From contig JAICWY010000002.1 in the NCBI GenBank assembly GCA_025934645.1, positions 32,158 through 96,157 on the forward strand: a stretch of 64,000 nucleotides of DNA, given 5' to 3'. This document shows, in pieces, positions 26,078 to 35,467 of the stretch (position 1 is the stretch's first letter; the number at the start of each line of letters is the position of its first letter). The stretch comes from Vulcanimicrobiia bacterium. GTDB taxonomy: Bacteria; Vulcanimicrobiota; Vulcanimicrobiia; Vulcanimicrobiales; Vulcanimicrobiaceae. Below the pieces are notes generated by a model, which saw only the letters and a list, made by a program, of their open reading frames with translations, was not told where the DNA came from and did not search any database. The position numbers were made by a program, and so were the translations under genes.

Positions 26078-26591
26078 CGCCGTAGCGCAGCAACGCGGCG
26101 ACGGTGAGCGCGTCGTTGATCTGTCCCGAGGCCGCGGCCGCGATCGCAACTTCTTCGGGAATGCGCACCAGCTCGATCGTCTCGCTGACATCTTGATCCG
26201 CCTCGACGTGCTCCACGCCGTGCGCCAAAAAAATCTGCACGGGATCGCCCAGCAGCGAAGGTAACTCGTACAGTTGCCCGAGCTCGCTCCAATGTACGGC
26301 TTCCAACCCGAGTTCTTCGCGCAATTCGCGTTTCGCGCAGTCGAGCGGCGATTCACCCGGATCGGCGCCGCCTTTGACGAGTTCGACGATCTCCGCTTGC
26401 GCCGCGAAGCGTGGTTGACGGGCGAAGAGCAGATCGCCGCCGTCTGAAACGACGACTGCGGAACTGGGCGGCACGACGATCAGCGCATGCTCGCCTTCAG
26501 CGCCGCTCGGATGGCGTATTCGATGCGCCTCCACCGCGAGATGGGGATTGCGATAGACCTCACGGGAGTCCAGCCGCCGGTACTGCTTCAT
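26013..26591 (-). CDS. Nudix hydrolase, ADP-ribose pyrophosphatase-like
   Basis: 192-residue Nudix protein. The Nudix box runs GGADPGESPLDCAKREL then REELGL, matching GX5EX7REUXEEXGU with all catalytic acids. The N-terminal pattern (YRNPHLAVEAHRIRHPSG, VVPPSSAVVV) and the acidic segment after the box resemble ADP-sugar pyrophosphatases such as NudF/NudE. It probably hydrolyses ADP-ribose or a related nucleoside diphosphate derivative in the cytoplasm. The last ~20 codons are antisense to the 3' end of the adenosyltransferase gene. It starts 51 bases from the divergent permease gene. Confidence 0.88.
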   Translation of the reverse strand: MKQYRRLDSREVYRNPHLAVEAHRIRHPSGAEGEHALIVVPPSSAVVVSDGGDLLFARQPRFAAQAEIVELVKGGADPGESPLDCAKRELREELGLEAVHWSELGQLYELPSLLGDPVQIFLAHGVEHVEADQDVSETIELVRIPEEVAIAAAASGQINDALTVAALLRYGVTKRLLLAADASARSRDVRPS

Positions 26592-26642
26592 GGCCGCTTC
26601 TTCTTGTAGGTCGGCGCCCGTTCTTCTGCGAACCGCCCGGGA

Positions 26643-28148
26643 ATGTCGCTAGCCTCTCGCCTGTTTGCCACGACCAATATCGAGAAATTGCGGGCCCTCT
26701 CGCAGCAGAAAATTCTCCGGCGCGCGCTGACGGGGAAAGATCTCATCGCCATCGGCCTGGGAACGATGATCGGCGGCGGCATCTTCACCACGATCGGACC
26801 CGGCATTTTGATGGCCGGTCCGGCGATCATCATTTCGTATTTGCTCGCCGGCGCGGCCTCGCTCTTCGCGGCGCTCTCGTATGCCGAACTGGGTTCGATG
26901 GTCCCCATCGCGGGATCCGCGTACACCTATTCGTACGCAACGCTCGGCAAACTGGTCGCGTGGATCATCGGTTTCGCGCTCCTTTTCGAATACGGCATCA
27001 GCGCCGCGCCGGTCGCTCAGCAGTTCTCCGGCGCGATTCAAGCGGTGCTCAAAGATTTCGGCGTGACCGTGCCCGTGTGGGCGCAGACTTCGTCGCTGGC
27101 GATTCACGGTTCGTGGTGGATCCCGACGCACTGGGATTTCATGCACTCGCAGTACGACATCATCGGCGCGATCTTCGTGTTGCTGCTCTCGATGCTGCTC
27201 TCGATCGGCATCCGCGAAACCGCGACGACGAACAACATTTTCGTCGTGCTCAAGATCGGCGCGCTGCTCATCTTCATCGCGTTCGGCGTGACGCTGTTCC
27301 ACCCGGCGTATCTGCATGATTTCGCGCCCAAAGGCTGGGGCTACCTCAAGCCGTTCTCCGGCGGCGGCGGCTTCGGCATCATCCCCGGCGCGGCGCTCGT
27401 CTTCTTCAGCTACATCGGTTTCGACACGGCGACGACGACCGCGGAGGAAACCAAAAACCCGGCGCGCGATGTGCCCGTCGGCGTCATCGGCGCGCTCGCC
27501 ATCGGCACGGTTCTCTACTGCGCGACCGCGATCGTGCTCGTCGGCGCGGTGCCGTGGCAGCACGTCGATCAGAACGCGGCGCTCCAAGCCGCTCTTGCGC
27601 CGCTGCACAACTGGTTCGCGAACATCGCGATTACGGTCGGCGTACTCGCCGGGACGACGTCGGTAGCACTCGCATCGCTGCTCGGCCAGACGCGTATTTT
27701 CTACGTGATGGCGCGAGACAAGATGCTTCCGCCCTTCGTCGCACAAGTGCATCCGCGTTTCAAGACACCCGTGCTGATGACAATGATCACCGGCGCGGCA
27801 GTCGCGGTGCTGACGCTCATCGTTCCGCTAAATCAGCTGTTGAACTTGGTGAACATCGGCACGCTTCTGGCCTTTATGGTGGTCTGCGCAGGCGTGATCT
27901 ATCTTCGCTATAAGCGTCCCGATATTCCGCGGTCGTTCAGATCGCCGTTCGTTCCGGTCTTTCCGATGCTCGGAATCTTGTTCTCCGCGTTTCTCGCGGT
28001 GTTCGGACTCTCGCCCGAAACGTGGATCTGGTTCATCGGCGCGCTGATCGTCGGGCTCATCATCTTCTTCTCGTACGGTTTCCACAAATCGAATCCCGAC
28101 GAAGTGGTCCCGGTGCTCGAACCCGAGGGCCTGGAAGAATACGCGTAA
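26643..28148 (+). CDS. APC-superfamily amino acid permease (CAT-like)
   Basis: 501-residue integral membrane transporter with about 12 hydrophobic segments. TM1 carries the substrate-site motif IGLGTMIGGGIFTTIGPG; TM2-3 has GPAIIISYLLAGAASLFAAL followed by SYAELGSMVPIAGSAYTYSY; TM6-7 has SYIGFDTATTTAEETKNPARD, the classic APC pattern (quoted in two parts). Similar proteins (YfnA, cationic amino acid transporters) import amino acids with protons. Substrate not determinable. A stand-alone gene between the divergent Nudix gene and the convergent phosphoesterase. Confidence 0.92.
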   Translation: MSLASRLFATTNIEKLRALSQQKILRRALTGKDLIAIGLGTMIGGGIFTTIGPGILMAGPAIIISYLLAGAASLFAALSYAELGSMVPIAGSAYTYSYATLGKLVAWIIGFALLFEYGISAAPVAQQFSGAIQAVLKDFGVTVPVWAQTSSLAIHGSWWIPTHWDFMHSQYDIIGAIFVLLLSMLLSIGIRETATTNNIFVVLKIGALLIFIAFGVTLFHPAYLHDFAPKGWGYLKPFSGGGGFGIIPGAALVFFSYIGFDTATTTAEETKNPARDVPVGVIGALAIGTVLYCATAIVLVGAVPWQHVDQNAALQAALAPLHNWFANIAITVGVLAGTTSVALASLLGQTRIFYVMARDKMLPPFVAQVHPRFKTPVLMTMITGAAVAVLTLIVPLNQLLNLVNIGTLLAFMVVCAGVIYLRYKRPDIPRSFRSPFVPVFPMLGILFSAFLAVFGLSPETWIWFIGALIVGLIIFFSYGFHKSNPDEVVPVLEPEGLEEYA

Positions 28149-28154
28149 TACCCG

Positions 28155-29642
28155 TCAGTCGTCGTCGTGGATAAACTTTAGCCAGCGCGATGTCGCGGGC
28201 GCTAAACGGTTCGTTGACGCCGCTCCGTAATTGCATTCCGTATAGTTGGGTTTCGTAACCGGCACGAACGGCTGCGGATGCGTGTAGTCGAAGTAATCAT
28301 CGAGCGACCCCACATACGGCGACGAGTCAGTCGTGCCGAGCGATCCCAAACCGAACGTCGTCTCCGCGAATTTTAGAAGCGTGCCGAACTCGCCGGGCGC
28401 GTGCGAAACGTAGCCGCGCTTCGCGTACGGTGAGATGACGAGAATCGGGACACGAAAGCCCGGACCGGCCTGATCGCGCACGACATACGGCGGCACGTGA
28501 TCGTAAAAGCCGCCCCAGTCGTCCCAGAACACGACGATTGCCGTCGAATTCCAATCCGGACTGTTGCCGACGGCATCCACGATGCTCGCAACCCACCACG
28601 GTCCGCAGTAGCCGCCGGGCACGCCGGGATGATCCGATGTAACGGGTCCCGGTATCACCCATGTAATAGACGCGAGATCGCCGTTCGACACGTCGCTCAA
28701 AAACTGCGTCTCCGGCGTCCGGAAATGATCGGTGCCCACGTTGCCGGCGTACGGGCACGACGCCTCCTCACCGGCGGGCCAGAGGGGAGAGAACCGGATC
28801 GTTTGATTGACGTCGAGCGCGTTAATATTCTGACAGATGGAGTACGAGTACATCCGCCAGCTCACGTTTTTCGCTTGAGCCAGATCGGCGAGCGAGCGGT
28901 ATCCGAAACATGGAAACGGCCCGTTCGCCGACGAGCTTTCGGTGCCGGTGAGCGGATCGAGGCGGAGCGTCTTCGTGCCGGCGGGCGAGTCGCAACCCCA
29001 CGGAATCAGAAACTGCGTAAGGGGATTGGGCGTATAGCCGAAATCCGGTTCGTCTACGACGTTGTTGGACTGGCCGGAAAAGATGTATTGGTGCGCGGTG
29101 TACGATTCGCTGTTGTGACTTGCGAAGAACCGGTCGCCGGCGGCATAAGCTTTTGCGATATCCCAGTACGGCTTGGTTTCCGATCGGTCTGCATACGAGT
29201 ACACCAACCCCGGGTCGAACGTGCCGGTGTTTTGGCTGATGTCGAATCCGTTCATGCGGCACGGTGAGGGCTGTCCCACGGTAAACGGCGGCGGGGATGG
29301 CGCGTCGCACGCATCTACATAGTTTTGGTGGAAGTTGTTGGGATCCTGACGGCTGCAATCGGTGACCACGACGTGGTAGGTGCACTCGAGTTCGATCTGG
29401 CCCAGGGGCACGCTGTTGCCGTTCGAATCCATACCGCTCGCAACAGTGTCCGCACCCGGTAAACCGCTTGGCCCGCCGAAAATGTTGTCGAACGTGCGGT
29501 TTTCCTGCACGACGAAAATGATGTGTGAAATTTTTCCGCCGCCCAGTTCGAAGTTTGGCGGCCGTGGCGGAAGCACGCTGTGATGCGCGCAGGCGCTCGG
29601 AACGAACGCGCAGAGCAAAAGCGCGAACCGTAGAAATCGCAT
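28155..29642 (-). CDS. Phosphoesterase-family lipoprotein (acid phosphatase/phospholipase C-like)
   Basis: 495-residue secreted member of the PF04185 phosphoesterase family. The ATG at 29642 opens a signal peptide ending in the lipobox PSAC (Cys18). The family nucleophile-region motif is VVQENRTFDNIFG near residues 44-56; later family segments are HNSESYTAHQYIFSGQ, NVSWRMYS and VVFWDDWGGFYDHVPP, the last with metal-binding Asp/His. Substrates in the family include phosphomonoesters and phosphatidylcholine. Divergent from the sortilin-like gene across a 54-base gap. Confidence 0.87.
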   Translation of the reverse strand: MRFLRFALLLCAFVPSACAHHSVLPPRPPNFELGGGKISHIIFVVQENRTFDNIFGGPSGLPGADTVASGMDSNGNSVPLGQIELECTYHVVVTDCSRQDPNNFHQNYVDACDAPSPPPFTVGQPSPCRMNGFDISQNTGTFDPGLVYSYADRSETKPYWDIAKAYAAGDRFFASHNSESYTAHQYIFSGQSNNVVDEPDFGYTPNPLTQFLIPWGCDSPAGTKTLRLDPLTGTESSSANGPFPCFGYRSLADLAQAKNVSWRMYSYSICQNINALDVNQTIRFSPLWPAGEEASCPYAGNVGTDHFRTPETQFLSDVSNGDLASITWVIPGPVTSDHPGVPGGYCGPWWVASIVDAVGNSPDWNSTAIVVFWDDWGGFYDHVPPYVVRDQAGPGFRVPILVISPYAKRGYVSHAPGEFGTLLKFAETTFGLGSLGTTDSSPYVGSLDDYFDYTHPQPFVPVTKPNYTECNYGAASTNRLAPATSRWLKFIHDDD

Positions 29643-29696
29643 CGTGCGCGAACCATTCGTGCAGGACGGTTGCATGCCCCGCGGGTATGCCTCTGC

Positions 29697-32600
29697 ATGA
29701 AACGTCTTGCTGCATTTCTAAGTGTCATCATTTTGGCGTACCCGCTTGCGGCGCGCTCAGCCGATCAACCATCAGCGCTGCGATGGCGTAACGTCGGGCC
29801 GTTCGTCGGCGGACGCGTAGTCGCGGTCGCGGGCGTTCCACAAAATTCCAACCTGTTTTACATGGGCGCCGTCGACGGCGGTGTGTGGAGAAGCACCGAT
29901 TACGGCGTGCACTGGGAGAACCTGACCGACGGAAAGATTCCGGCGGGCGCAAACAGCATCGGCGCAATCGCCGTCGCTCCATCGGACCCCAACGTGATTT
30001 ACGTTGGAACCGGCGAGGGCGATCCGCGCGGCACGATGATCACCGGTGAAGGCATTTACAAGTCCACCGACGCCGGTAAAACGTGGCACTACGCGGGATT
30101 GCGCGACACGCACACGGTGACCTCGATTGCGATCGATCCGCGCGATGCTAACGTGGTCTACGTTTCCTCGCTGGGCCACGTCTTTAAAGACAACCCTGAC
30201 CGCGGCATCTTCAAAACGAGCGACGGCGGCAAAACGTGGAGCAAAGTTTTGTACGTCGACGCGAAGACCGGCGGCAACGTCGTCGTCGTCGATCCGAAAC
30301 ATCCGGACACGCTCTACGCCTCCATGTGGCAGATGTACCGCACGCCGTGGAAGCTCTCGAGCGGCGGACCGGGCAGCGCGCTTTATAAATCTACGGATGC
30401 GGGCGCGCATTGGAGCAAAATCTCGGGCAATCCCGGCTTCGCGGCCGGTCCCCTCGGCAAGATGGGCATAACTGTCTCGCCTGCGGATTCCAACATCGTG
30501 TACGCGATCGCGCAGGCGCACGAGGGCGGCGTCTTCCGCTCCGCCGACGGCGGCGCAACCTGGACGCGCGTGAACGACGAGATGAAACTGCGTCAGCGCG
30601 CTTTCTACTATATCGCCATCTTCGCGGATCCTCAGAACGCCGACACCGTGTATGCCCCGAACGTCGACGGACTTTGGATTTCGCACGATGGAGGCAAGCA
30701 TTGGCGGGTATCGCGTCCGCCGCACGGCGACAATCACATCGTTTGGGTGAATCCGCACGATTCCAACATCTTGCTGGAAGGCAACGACGGCGGCGCAACC
30801 GTTTCGACGGACGGCGGCAAAACGTGGAGCGGAGAGCACAATCAGCCCACCGGCCAGTTTTATCACATCGCGATCGACAACCGTTTTCCGTATCACATCT
30901 ACGGCGCGCAGCAAGACGAAGGATCGACGTCCGGCCCGAGCGCGACGAGCTATGGATCGATTCCGTCGGAGCTGTGGCTGCCGGTCGCCTATGGCGAGAG
31001 CACGTTCATCGCCCCCGAACCGGGAAACCCCGACGTCACGTACGGCAGCGGCTATTTCAGCATCTTCCTGCGCTACGACATGCGCACCGGCCAGTACAGC
31101 AGCGTGAGCCCGTGGCCGAATTATCTTGAAGGCGCCAGCAGCAAAGAACTCAAGTACCGCTTTGCCTGGACGCACCCGATTCTGTTCTCACCCTCGAATC
31201 CGCACGAATTACTGGCGGGCGCGCAATACGTCATGAGCAGCACGGACGGCGGCACCACCTGGCGCAAGCTAAGCCCGGATCTCACGCGCAACGATCCGTC
31301 GACCGAAGGGCCGACCGGCGGTCCGATCGAGCTCGATCAAACCAGCGCGGAAGTATATCCGTATGTCTCGGCGCTCGCGGCGTCGCCGCTCAACCCCAAT
31401 CTGCTGTGGGCCGGTTCCTCCGACGGCTTAGTGCACGTCACGACCGATCACGGCGCGCATTGGCGCAGCATCACGCCGCAAGGCTTGCCGCAGTACGCGG
31501 AGATCAGCTCGATCGAACCTTCGCGCACCGGGCAAGGCACCGCGTATCTGACGGCGCAGCGCTATATGTGGGATGATTTCCGTCCATACGTGTACCGCAC
31601 GACGGATTACGGCGCGCATTGGACCGCGATCGATTCGGGCATTCCGGCGGACCAATACGTGTTCGTCGTCAAGCAAGATCCGCATCAGCCGAATCTGCTC
31701 TTCGCCGGAACGCGCACCACGGTGCACGTGAGCTACAACGGCGGCAATTCGTGGCATCCGCTCACGCTGAATCTGCCGGGCGTGCAGGTTCGCGACATCG
31801 CGATCGACTCGCGGCAGGGCCAAGTCGCGGTAGCGACGCACGGCCGTTCGTTCTGGGTGCTCGACGACTTGACGGTGCTCGAGCAAATTGCACGCGGCGC
31901 GCAAACGTCCGGCACGTCGCTCTTCGCGCCGCAGACGGCGTGGCTGACGCACATGTACGGCGGCAGCGAGTTCCCGCGCGGCGAGAGCGGCCAGAACCCG
32001 CCCTTCGGCGCGACGGTCTACTTCAACGTGCCGGCAACCTACAACGGTTCGACGCCGGCCACGCTGACGTTCAGCGATAGCAGCGGCCACGCGATCCGCA
32101 CGTTCTCGCTGCACCGCAAAGAGGCCGGACAAACCATCACGCCCGATATGCGCGAAAGCATGTCGCCGGCGCAGTTGAAGGCAGCCGGCGAACGCCTTGC
32201 GACGGCCATCGAGCCCGGCGCGAACCGCTTCCAATGGGATCTGCGCTATCCCGACGCGACGGACGTAAACGGCTTCTACGTTCCAAGCGCCGCGGGCGGC
32301 GAGAACGACTTCCCGATCGGGCCGCAAGTCGTGCCCGGAACCTACCGTGTGACGCTGCGTTACGGCGGCACGACGGTGACCAAGCCGTTCACGGTCGCGC
32401 TCGATCCGAATCTGCACCCGTCTGCGGGCGGCCTGGCCGCGCGCTTCGCGCTGCAGATGCAGATCCGCCAGACACTGGACTCGATGGATCGCACGATCGA
32501 CACGGCGCTTGCAGCGCGCGGCAAGATGACGGGCGCGAAAGCGGCCGCTCTCGACCGCGAGATCGACAAGCTCGTGAACTTGAAGACGCACTCCAGCGAA

Positions 32601-32768
32601 GGCCCGCTCTCGACCGGAACGCGCACGCGCGATCATCTCGCATATCTGCAATCCGACGTAGACTACGCGTACGCGAAACCCACACCGGCGCAATACGCCG
32701 TCTTCGCGCAATTACGCAAAGAAGCGCTCAGCGGCGAGGCGAAGCTGCGGGCTCTACTGGGTCAGTAG
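29697..32768 (+). CDS. Sortilin/VPS10-like BNR-repeat exported protein
   Basis: 1023-residue exported protein. The signal peptide (MKRLAAFLSVIILAYPLAARS) is followed by many Asp-box/BNR repeats such as KSTDAGKTW, KTSDGGKTW, RSADGGATW and STDGGTTW, forming one or two ten-bladed beta-propellers over residues ~30-740. A beta-sandwich-like and helical C-terminal part follows. This is the architecture of bacterial sortilin-related glycosyl-hydrolase-like proteins, many of which have no shown catalytic activity. The ATG at 29697 gives the signal peptide; 29670 would add non-signal residues. The 3' end overlaps the convergent gene by 15 bases. Role unknown; probably an envelope or secreted binding protein. 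Confidence 0.88.
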   Translation: MKRLAAFLSVIILAYPLAARSADQPSALRWRNVGPFVGGRVVAVAGVPQNSNLFYMGAVDGGVWRSTDYGVHWENLTDGKIPAGANSIGAIAVAPSDPNVIYVGTGEGDPRGTMITGEGIYKSTDAGKTWHYAGLRDTHTVTSIAIDPRDANVVYVSSLGHVFKDNPDRGIFKTSDGGKTWSKVLYVDAKTGGNVVVVDPKHPDTLYASMWQMYRTPWKLSSGGPGSALYKSTDAGAHWSKISGNPGFAAGPLGKMGITVSPADSNIVYAIAQAHEGGVFRSADGGATWTRVNDEMKLRQRAFYYIAIFADPQNADTVYAPNVDGLWISHDGGKHWRVSRPPHGDNHIVWVNPHDSNILLEGNDGGATVSTDGGKTWSGEHNQPTGQFYHIAIDNRFPYHIYGAQQDEGSTSGPSATSYGSIPSELWLPVAYGESTFIAPEPGNPDVTYGSGYFSIFLRYDMRTGQYSSVSPWPNYLEGASSKELKYRFAWTHPILFSPSNPHELLAGAQYVMSSTDGGTTWRKLSPDLTRNDPSTEGPTGGPIELDQTSAEVYPYVSALAASPLNPNLLWAGSSDGLVHVTTDHGAHWRSITPQGLPQYAEISSIEPSRTGQGTAYLTAQRYMWDDFRPYVYRTTDYGAHWTAIDSGIPADQYVFVVKQDPHQPNLLFAGTRTTVHVSYNGGNSWHPLTLNLPGVQVRDIAIDSRQGQVAVATHGRSFWVLDDLTVLEQIARGAQTSGTSLFAPQTAWLTHMYGGSEFPRGESGQNPPFGATVYFNVPATYNGSTPATLTFSDSSGHAIRTFSLHRKEAGQTITPDMRESMSPAQLKAAGERLATAIEPGANRFQWDLRYPDATDVNGFYVPSAAGGENDFPIGPQVVPGTYRVTLRYGGTTVTKPFTVALDPNLHPSAGGLAARFALQMQIRQTLDSMDRTIDTALAARGKMTGAKAAALDREIDKLVNLKTHSSEGPLSTGTRTRDHLAYLQSDVDYAYAKPTPAQYAVFAQLRKEALSGEAKLRALLGQ

Positions 32769-33224
32769 ATCGGGGTTGGACGGCACGCCCGGCGTATTTA
32801 CGTCGACGCGTGCCGTCAACTTATTGAACTTCACGCGCACGTCGAATGCGCGCTGCACGGCGTGCAAACCGACCATGACGCGTCCGCGCACGCGGAAGGG
32901 CTCGTGGCCCAGCGACATCGGCATTCCATTGAGTTTTGCGGTCTTCGAACCGACTTTTAAGCGCAGCGTGCGATCGCCGCGCGTCACGACGACGTCGCCC
33001 GACTTGCGATCGTAATGCGTCTGCGCGCCCAGCGCGTCCGTCACCGGACGCAGGGGGACGTACACGCCGTCTTTGGGCGTGGTCACGGGCGGCACGTCGC
33101 TGATGACGGGCTGCCCATCCACGCGCATCTCCACGGGATTCGAATAGGTGAACGTCAGCGCCCCGAAGGCCGCCAATACGGTAGTCGCCAGAAGTGTCGC
33201 CTTAGACGGCGCTTGATATCTCAT
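32754..33224 (-). CDS. Exported copper-amine-oxidase N-domain (stalk) protein
   Basis: 156-residue protein: an N-terminal hydrophobic segment (about 10-26, ATTVLAAFGALTFTY) followed by two copies of a stalk-type subdomain like PF07833. GVYVPLRPVTDALGAQTHYD with KSGDVVVTRGDRTLRLKVGS is one unit, and RVMVGLHAVQRAFDVRVKF the partial second. Such domains are found on envelope proteins and bind cell-wall or protein partners. The ATG at 33224 sits inside the last codons of ispG (23-base overlap), so translation is probably coupled to ispG. Last gene of the long rpsB operon. Confidence 0.75.
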   Translation of the reverse strand: MRYQAPSKATLLATTVLAAFGALTFTYSNPVEMRVDGQPVISDVPPVTTPKDGVYVPLRPVTDALGAQTHYDRKSGDVVVTRGDRTLRLKVGSKTAKLNGMPMSLGHEPFRVRGRVMVGLHAVQRAFDVRVKFNKLTARVDVNTPGVPSNPDLLTQ

Positions 33225-34344
33225 GAGCGTAGTCAGGATACTTTTCGGCAATAACTTTCTCGATCTCGAGGCGAAGCGCGCCGAGTAGCTCGTCCTCGGG
33301 GAACGTGCCGACCAGCTCGCCCGCGCGATAAATGGCGCCTTTGCCCTTGCCGCCGGCGACGCCGACGTCGGCCATTTTCGATTCACCCGGACCGTTGACG
33401 ACGCAGCCCATTACCGCCACTTTCACGGGCGCGGTGTACTCTTTGGCAATCGCCTCGACGCTGCGCCCGAGCTCCAGCACGCTGATCTCGGCGCGTCCGC
33501 ACGACGGACAGGCGGTGATCTCGAAACCTTTCTCGCGCAAGCCCAGCGATTTGAGAATGCTCCAGCATACCGGCACTTCTTCAATCGGATCGGCAGCGAG
33601 CGAAACGCGGATCGTGTCGCCGATGCCTTCGAACAACAGAATGCCGAGGCCGATGGAAGATTTGATCGTGCCGTCGCGCAGCAAACCCGCTTCGGTGATG
33701 CCCAAGTGCAGCGCATAGGGCGTGTTGCGCTCGCGCAAACGGCGGTCCATCAAGCGGTATGCGGCCACAGTAGTAACGACGTCGTGCGCCTTGAGCGAGA
33801 TGACGATGTCGGTGTGATTGTATTGTTCCAGAATCTCGACGTGGCGCAGCGCGGACTGCACCATCGCTTCGGGCGTGTGACCCAGCGTCTTCTCGAGATC
33901 CGGCGCGAGCGAGCCCATGTTCACGCCGATTCGGATTGGAATGCCCTTGGCTTTGGCCGCTTGCACCACTTCCGCCGTCTTTTGCGGATCTCGGATGTTG
34001 CCCGGATTCAAACGCAGCTTCGCGACGCCGGCTTCAATTGCGGCCAGCGCCATCTTGTGATCGAAATGGATATCGGCGACGATTGGCACCGGCGAACGGT
34101 ACACGATCGCGGGCATCGCGGCGGCGTCCGGCGGATCTTTCACCGTCACGCGCACGACCTCGGCGCCTTCCATCGCCAGACCGTAGATCTGCTCGAGGGT
34201 CGCGTCGGCGTCGGCCGTATCGGTTGTCGTCATCGTCTGCACGACAACGGGATGATCGCCGCCGATCCAAACGCCTTTCGCGTCGGCTTTTCCGGTCTTG
34301 TTTTGCAAAAAGACCGGCTTGCTCTCCCTACGTAGCCGAATCAC
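33202..34344 (-). CDS. ispG: 4-hydroxy-3-methylbut-2-enyl diphosphate synthase
   Basis: 380-residue IspG (GcpE), the [4Fe-4S] enzyme converting methylerythritol cyclodiphosphate to HMBPP in the MEP isoprenoid pathway. The TIM-barrel portion contains IGVNMGSL and ADIHFDHKMAL; cluster ligands C279 and C282 (CPSCGR) and C314 with E321 (GCVVNGPGES) are present. Length is normal for the short bacterial form. It directly follows rseP with no gap and shares an operon with dxr and uppS, so precursor and polyprenyl carrier synthesis are co-ordered. Confidence 0.97.
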   Translation of the reverse strand: MIRLRRESKPVFLQNKTGKADAKGVWIGGDHPVVVQTMTTTDTADADATLEQIYGLAMEGAEVVRVTVKDPPDAAAMPAIVYRSPVPIVADIHFDHKMALAAIEAGVAKLRLNPGNIRDPQKTAEVVQAAKAKGIPIRIGVNMGSLAPDLEKTLGHTPEAMVQSALRHVEILEQYNHTDIVISLKAHDVVTTVAAYRLMDRRLRERNTPYALHLGITEAGLLRDGTIKSSIGLGILLFEGIGDTIRVSLAADPIEEVPVCWSILKSLGLREKGFEITACPSCGRAEISVLELGRSVEAIAKEYTAPVKVAVMGCVVNGPGESKMADVGVAGGKGKGAIYRAGELVGTFPEDELLGALRLEIEKVIAEKYPDYAHEISSAV

Positions 34345-35466
34345 CTAAAACGGGCCCTTTCCTTGAACGATCTGCACGACGTTGTAGAAATTGATCACCA
34401 GCATCAGCGCGATGAGCACTGCGAAGCCGGTGACGTGCACCCAGGCCTCTTTCTCCGGATCGACCGGTTTTCCGCGCAGCAGCTCGCCGATGATGAACGC
34501 TCCGCGGCCGCCGTCGAGCGCGGGCAGCGGCAACAAATTGAAGACGCCGAGCGCAAACGAGATGAGCGCCGCAAAGCCGAGATAATAGCCCCAGCCCCAA
34601 TCCTGGAACGTGCCGGCGGCCTGCGCCATGCCGACGACGCCCTGTACCTGACTGCCGTACTTCACCGGATGGCTGACGAGCAGCGCAAGACTGCCGAACG
34701 TCTGTTGCGCGATTCCGACGAACGCATTCAGGCTGTCGGTGAACGCTTCGCGGACCGGAACGTGCACGAGCGCCTCAACCGGCGCAAACCCGATACAACC
34801 CGTGCCCTTCTTCGCCGGGGCGGGGCACTGCGCGGGCGTGACCTGCACTGTCGTGTTCTGGCCGCCGCGTTCGTACGTGACCGTCAGATGCTTTCCGAGC
34901 GAACGATGGATTCTGTCCACCAGCTGCATTCCGCCGGTGACGGTTTGACCGTCGATCGCGATGAGCCGGTCGTTGGGATGCAGTCCCACGCGCTGCGCGG
35001 GCGAACCCGGCTGAATCATGCCGATAAGGGGCTGCGGCGTGTCGCTTTGCACGCCGAACGCAACCGCGCTCACGAACAGAATTACGAGCGTGAGAATGAA
35101 GTTCGCGACGGGACCGGCGACAACGATCGCCAGGCGCTGCCACGGATTTTTCGCCTGAAAGTTATCCGTGTCGTACTCTTTGCCGTTGACGATGACGGTA
35201 TCGCGGAATTCACGCTGCTGATCCGCTTCGGAGACTTTGTTGTCTTCGCCGTGCATCGCGCAGTATCCGCCGATGGGCAACGCGCGCAGCGAGTATTGCG
35301 TGCCGCTGCGTTTGCTGCGCCAGCTGCAGATCAGCGGGCCCATGCCGACGGAAAATTCCATCACGCGCACTTTGTTCAAGCGCGCGAGTAAAAAGTGCCC
35401 GTATTCGTGCAGCACGACCAGGATGGAGAGCATCACCAGAAAGATGACGATCTTCTCGACGTTCAA
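34345..35466 (-). CDS. rseP: Site-2 protease, RseP family zinc metalloprotease
   Basis: 373-residue membrane protease. HEYGH at 20-24 in the first transmembrane helix and LLPLPALDGG near the C-terminus supply the zinc ligands. A PDZ domain (QPLIGMIQPGSPAQRVGLHP, then NDRLIAIDGQ) lies between, and GPVANFILTLVILF is the conserved membrane segment. RseP-type proteases cleave membrane anti-sigma factors and leftover signal peptides. The TTG at 35466 is one base after the dxr stop and gives the normal short N-terminus; 35547 lies inside dxr. The dxr-rseP order is common in bacteria. Confidence 0.93.
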   Translation of the reverse strand: MNVEKIVIFLVMLSILVVLHEYGHFLLARLNKVRVMEFSVGMGPLICSWRSKRSGTQYSLRALPIGGYCAMHGEDNKVSEADQQREFRDTVIVNGKEYDTDNFQAKNPWQRLAIVVAGPVANFILTLVILFVSAVAFGVQSDTPQPLIGMIQPGSPAQRVGLHPNDRLIAIDGQTVTGGMQLVDRIHRSLGKHLTVTYERGGQNTTVQVTPAQCPAPAKKGTGCIGFAPVEALVHVPVREAFTDSLNAFVGIAQQTFGSLALLVSHPVKYGSQVQGVVGMAQAAGTFQDWGWGYYLGFAALISFALGVFNLLPLPALDGGRGAFIIGELLRGKPVDPEKEAWVHVTGFAVLIALMLVINFYNVVQIVQGKGPF

Positions 35467-35467
35467 T

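Noticed and set aside
26649..27752. 367-residue open frame antisense to the permease
   Set aside because: Highly charged Glu/Arg/His-rich translation is a mirror of hydrophobic codons; no domain seen.
31428..32711. 427-residue open frame antisense to the sortilin-like gene
   Set aside because: Arg/Ala/Val-rich composition typical of the complement of a high-GC gene; no motif, and the sense gene is clearly coding.
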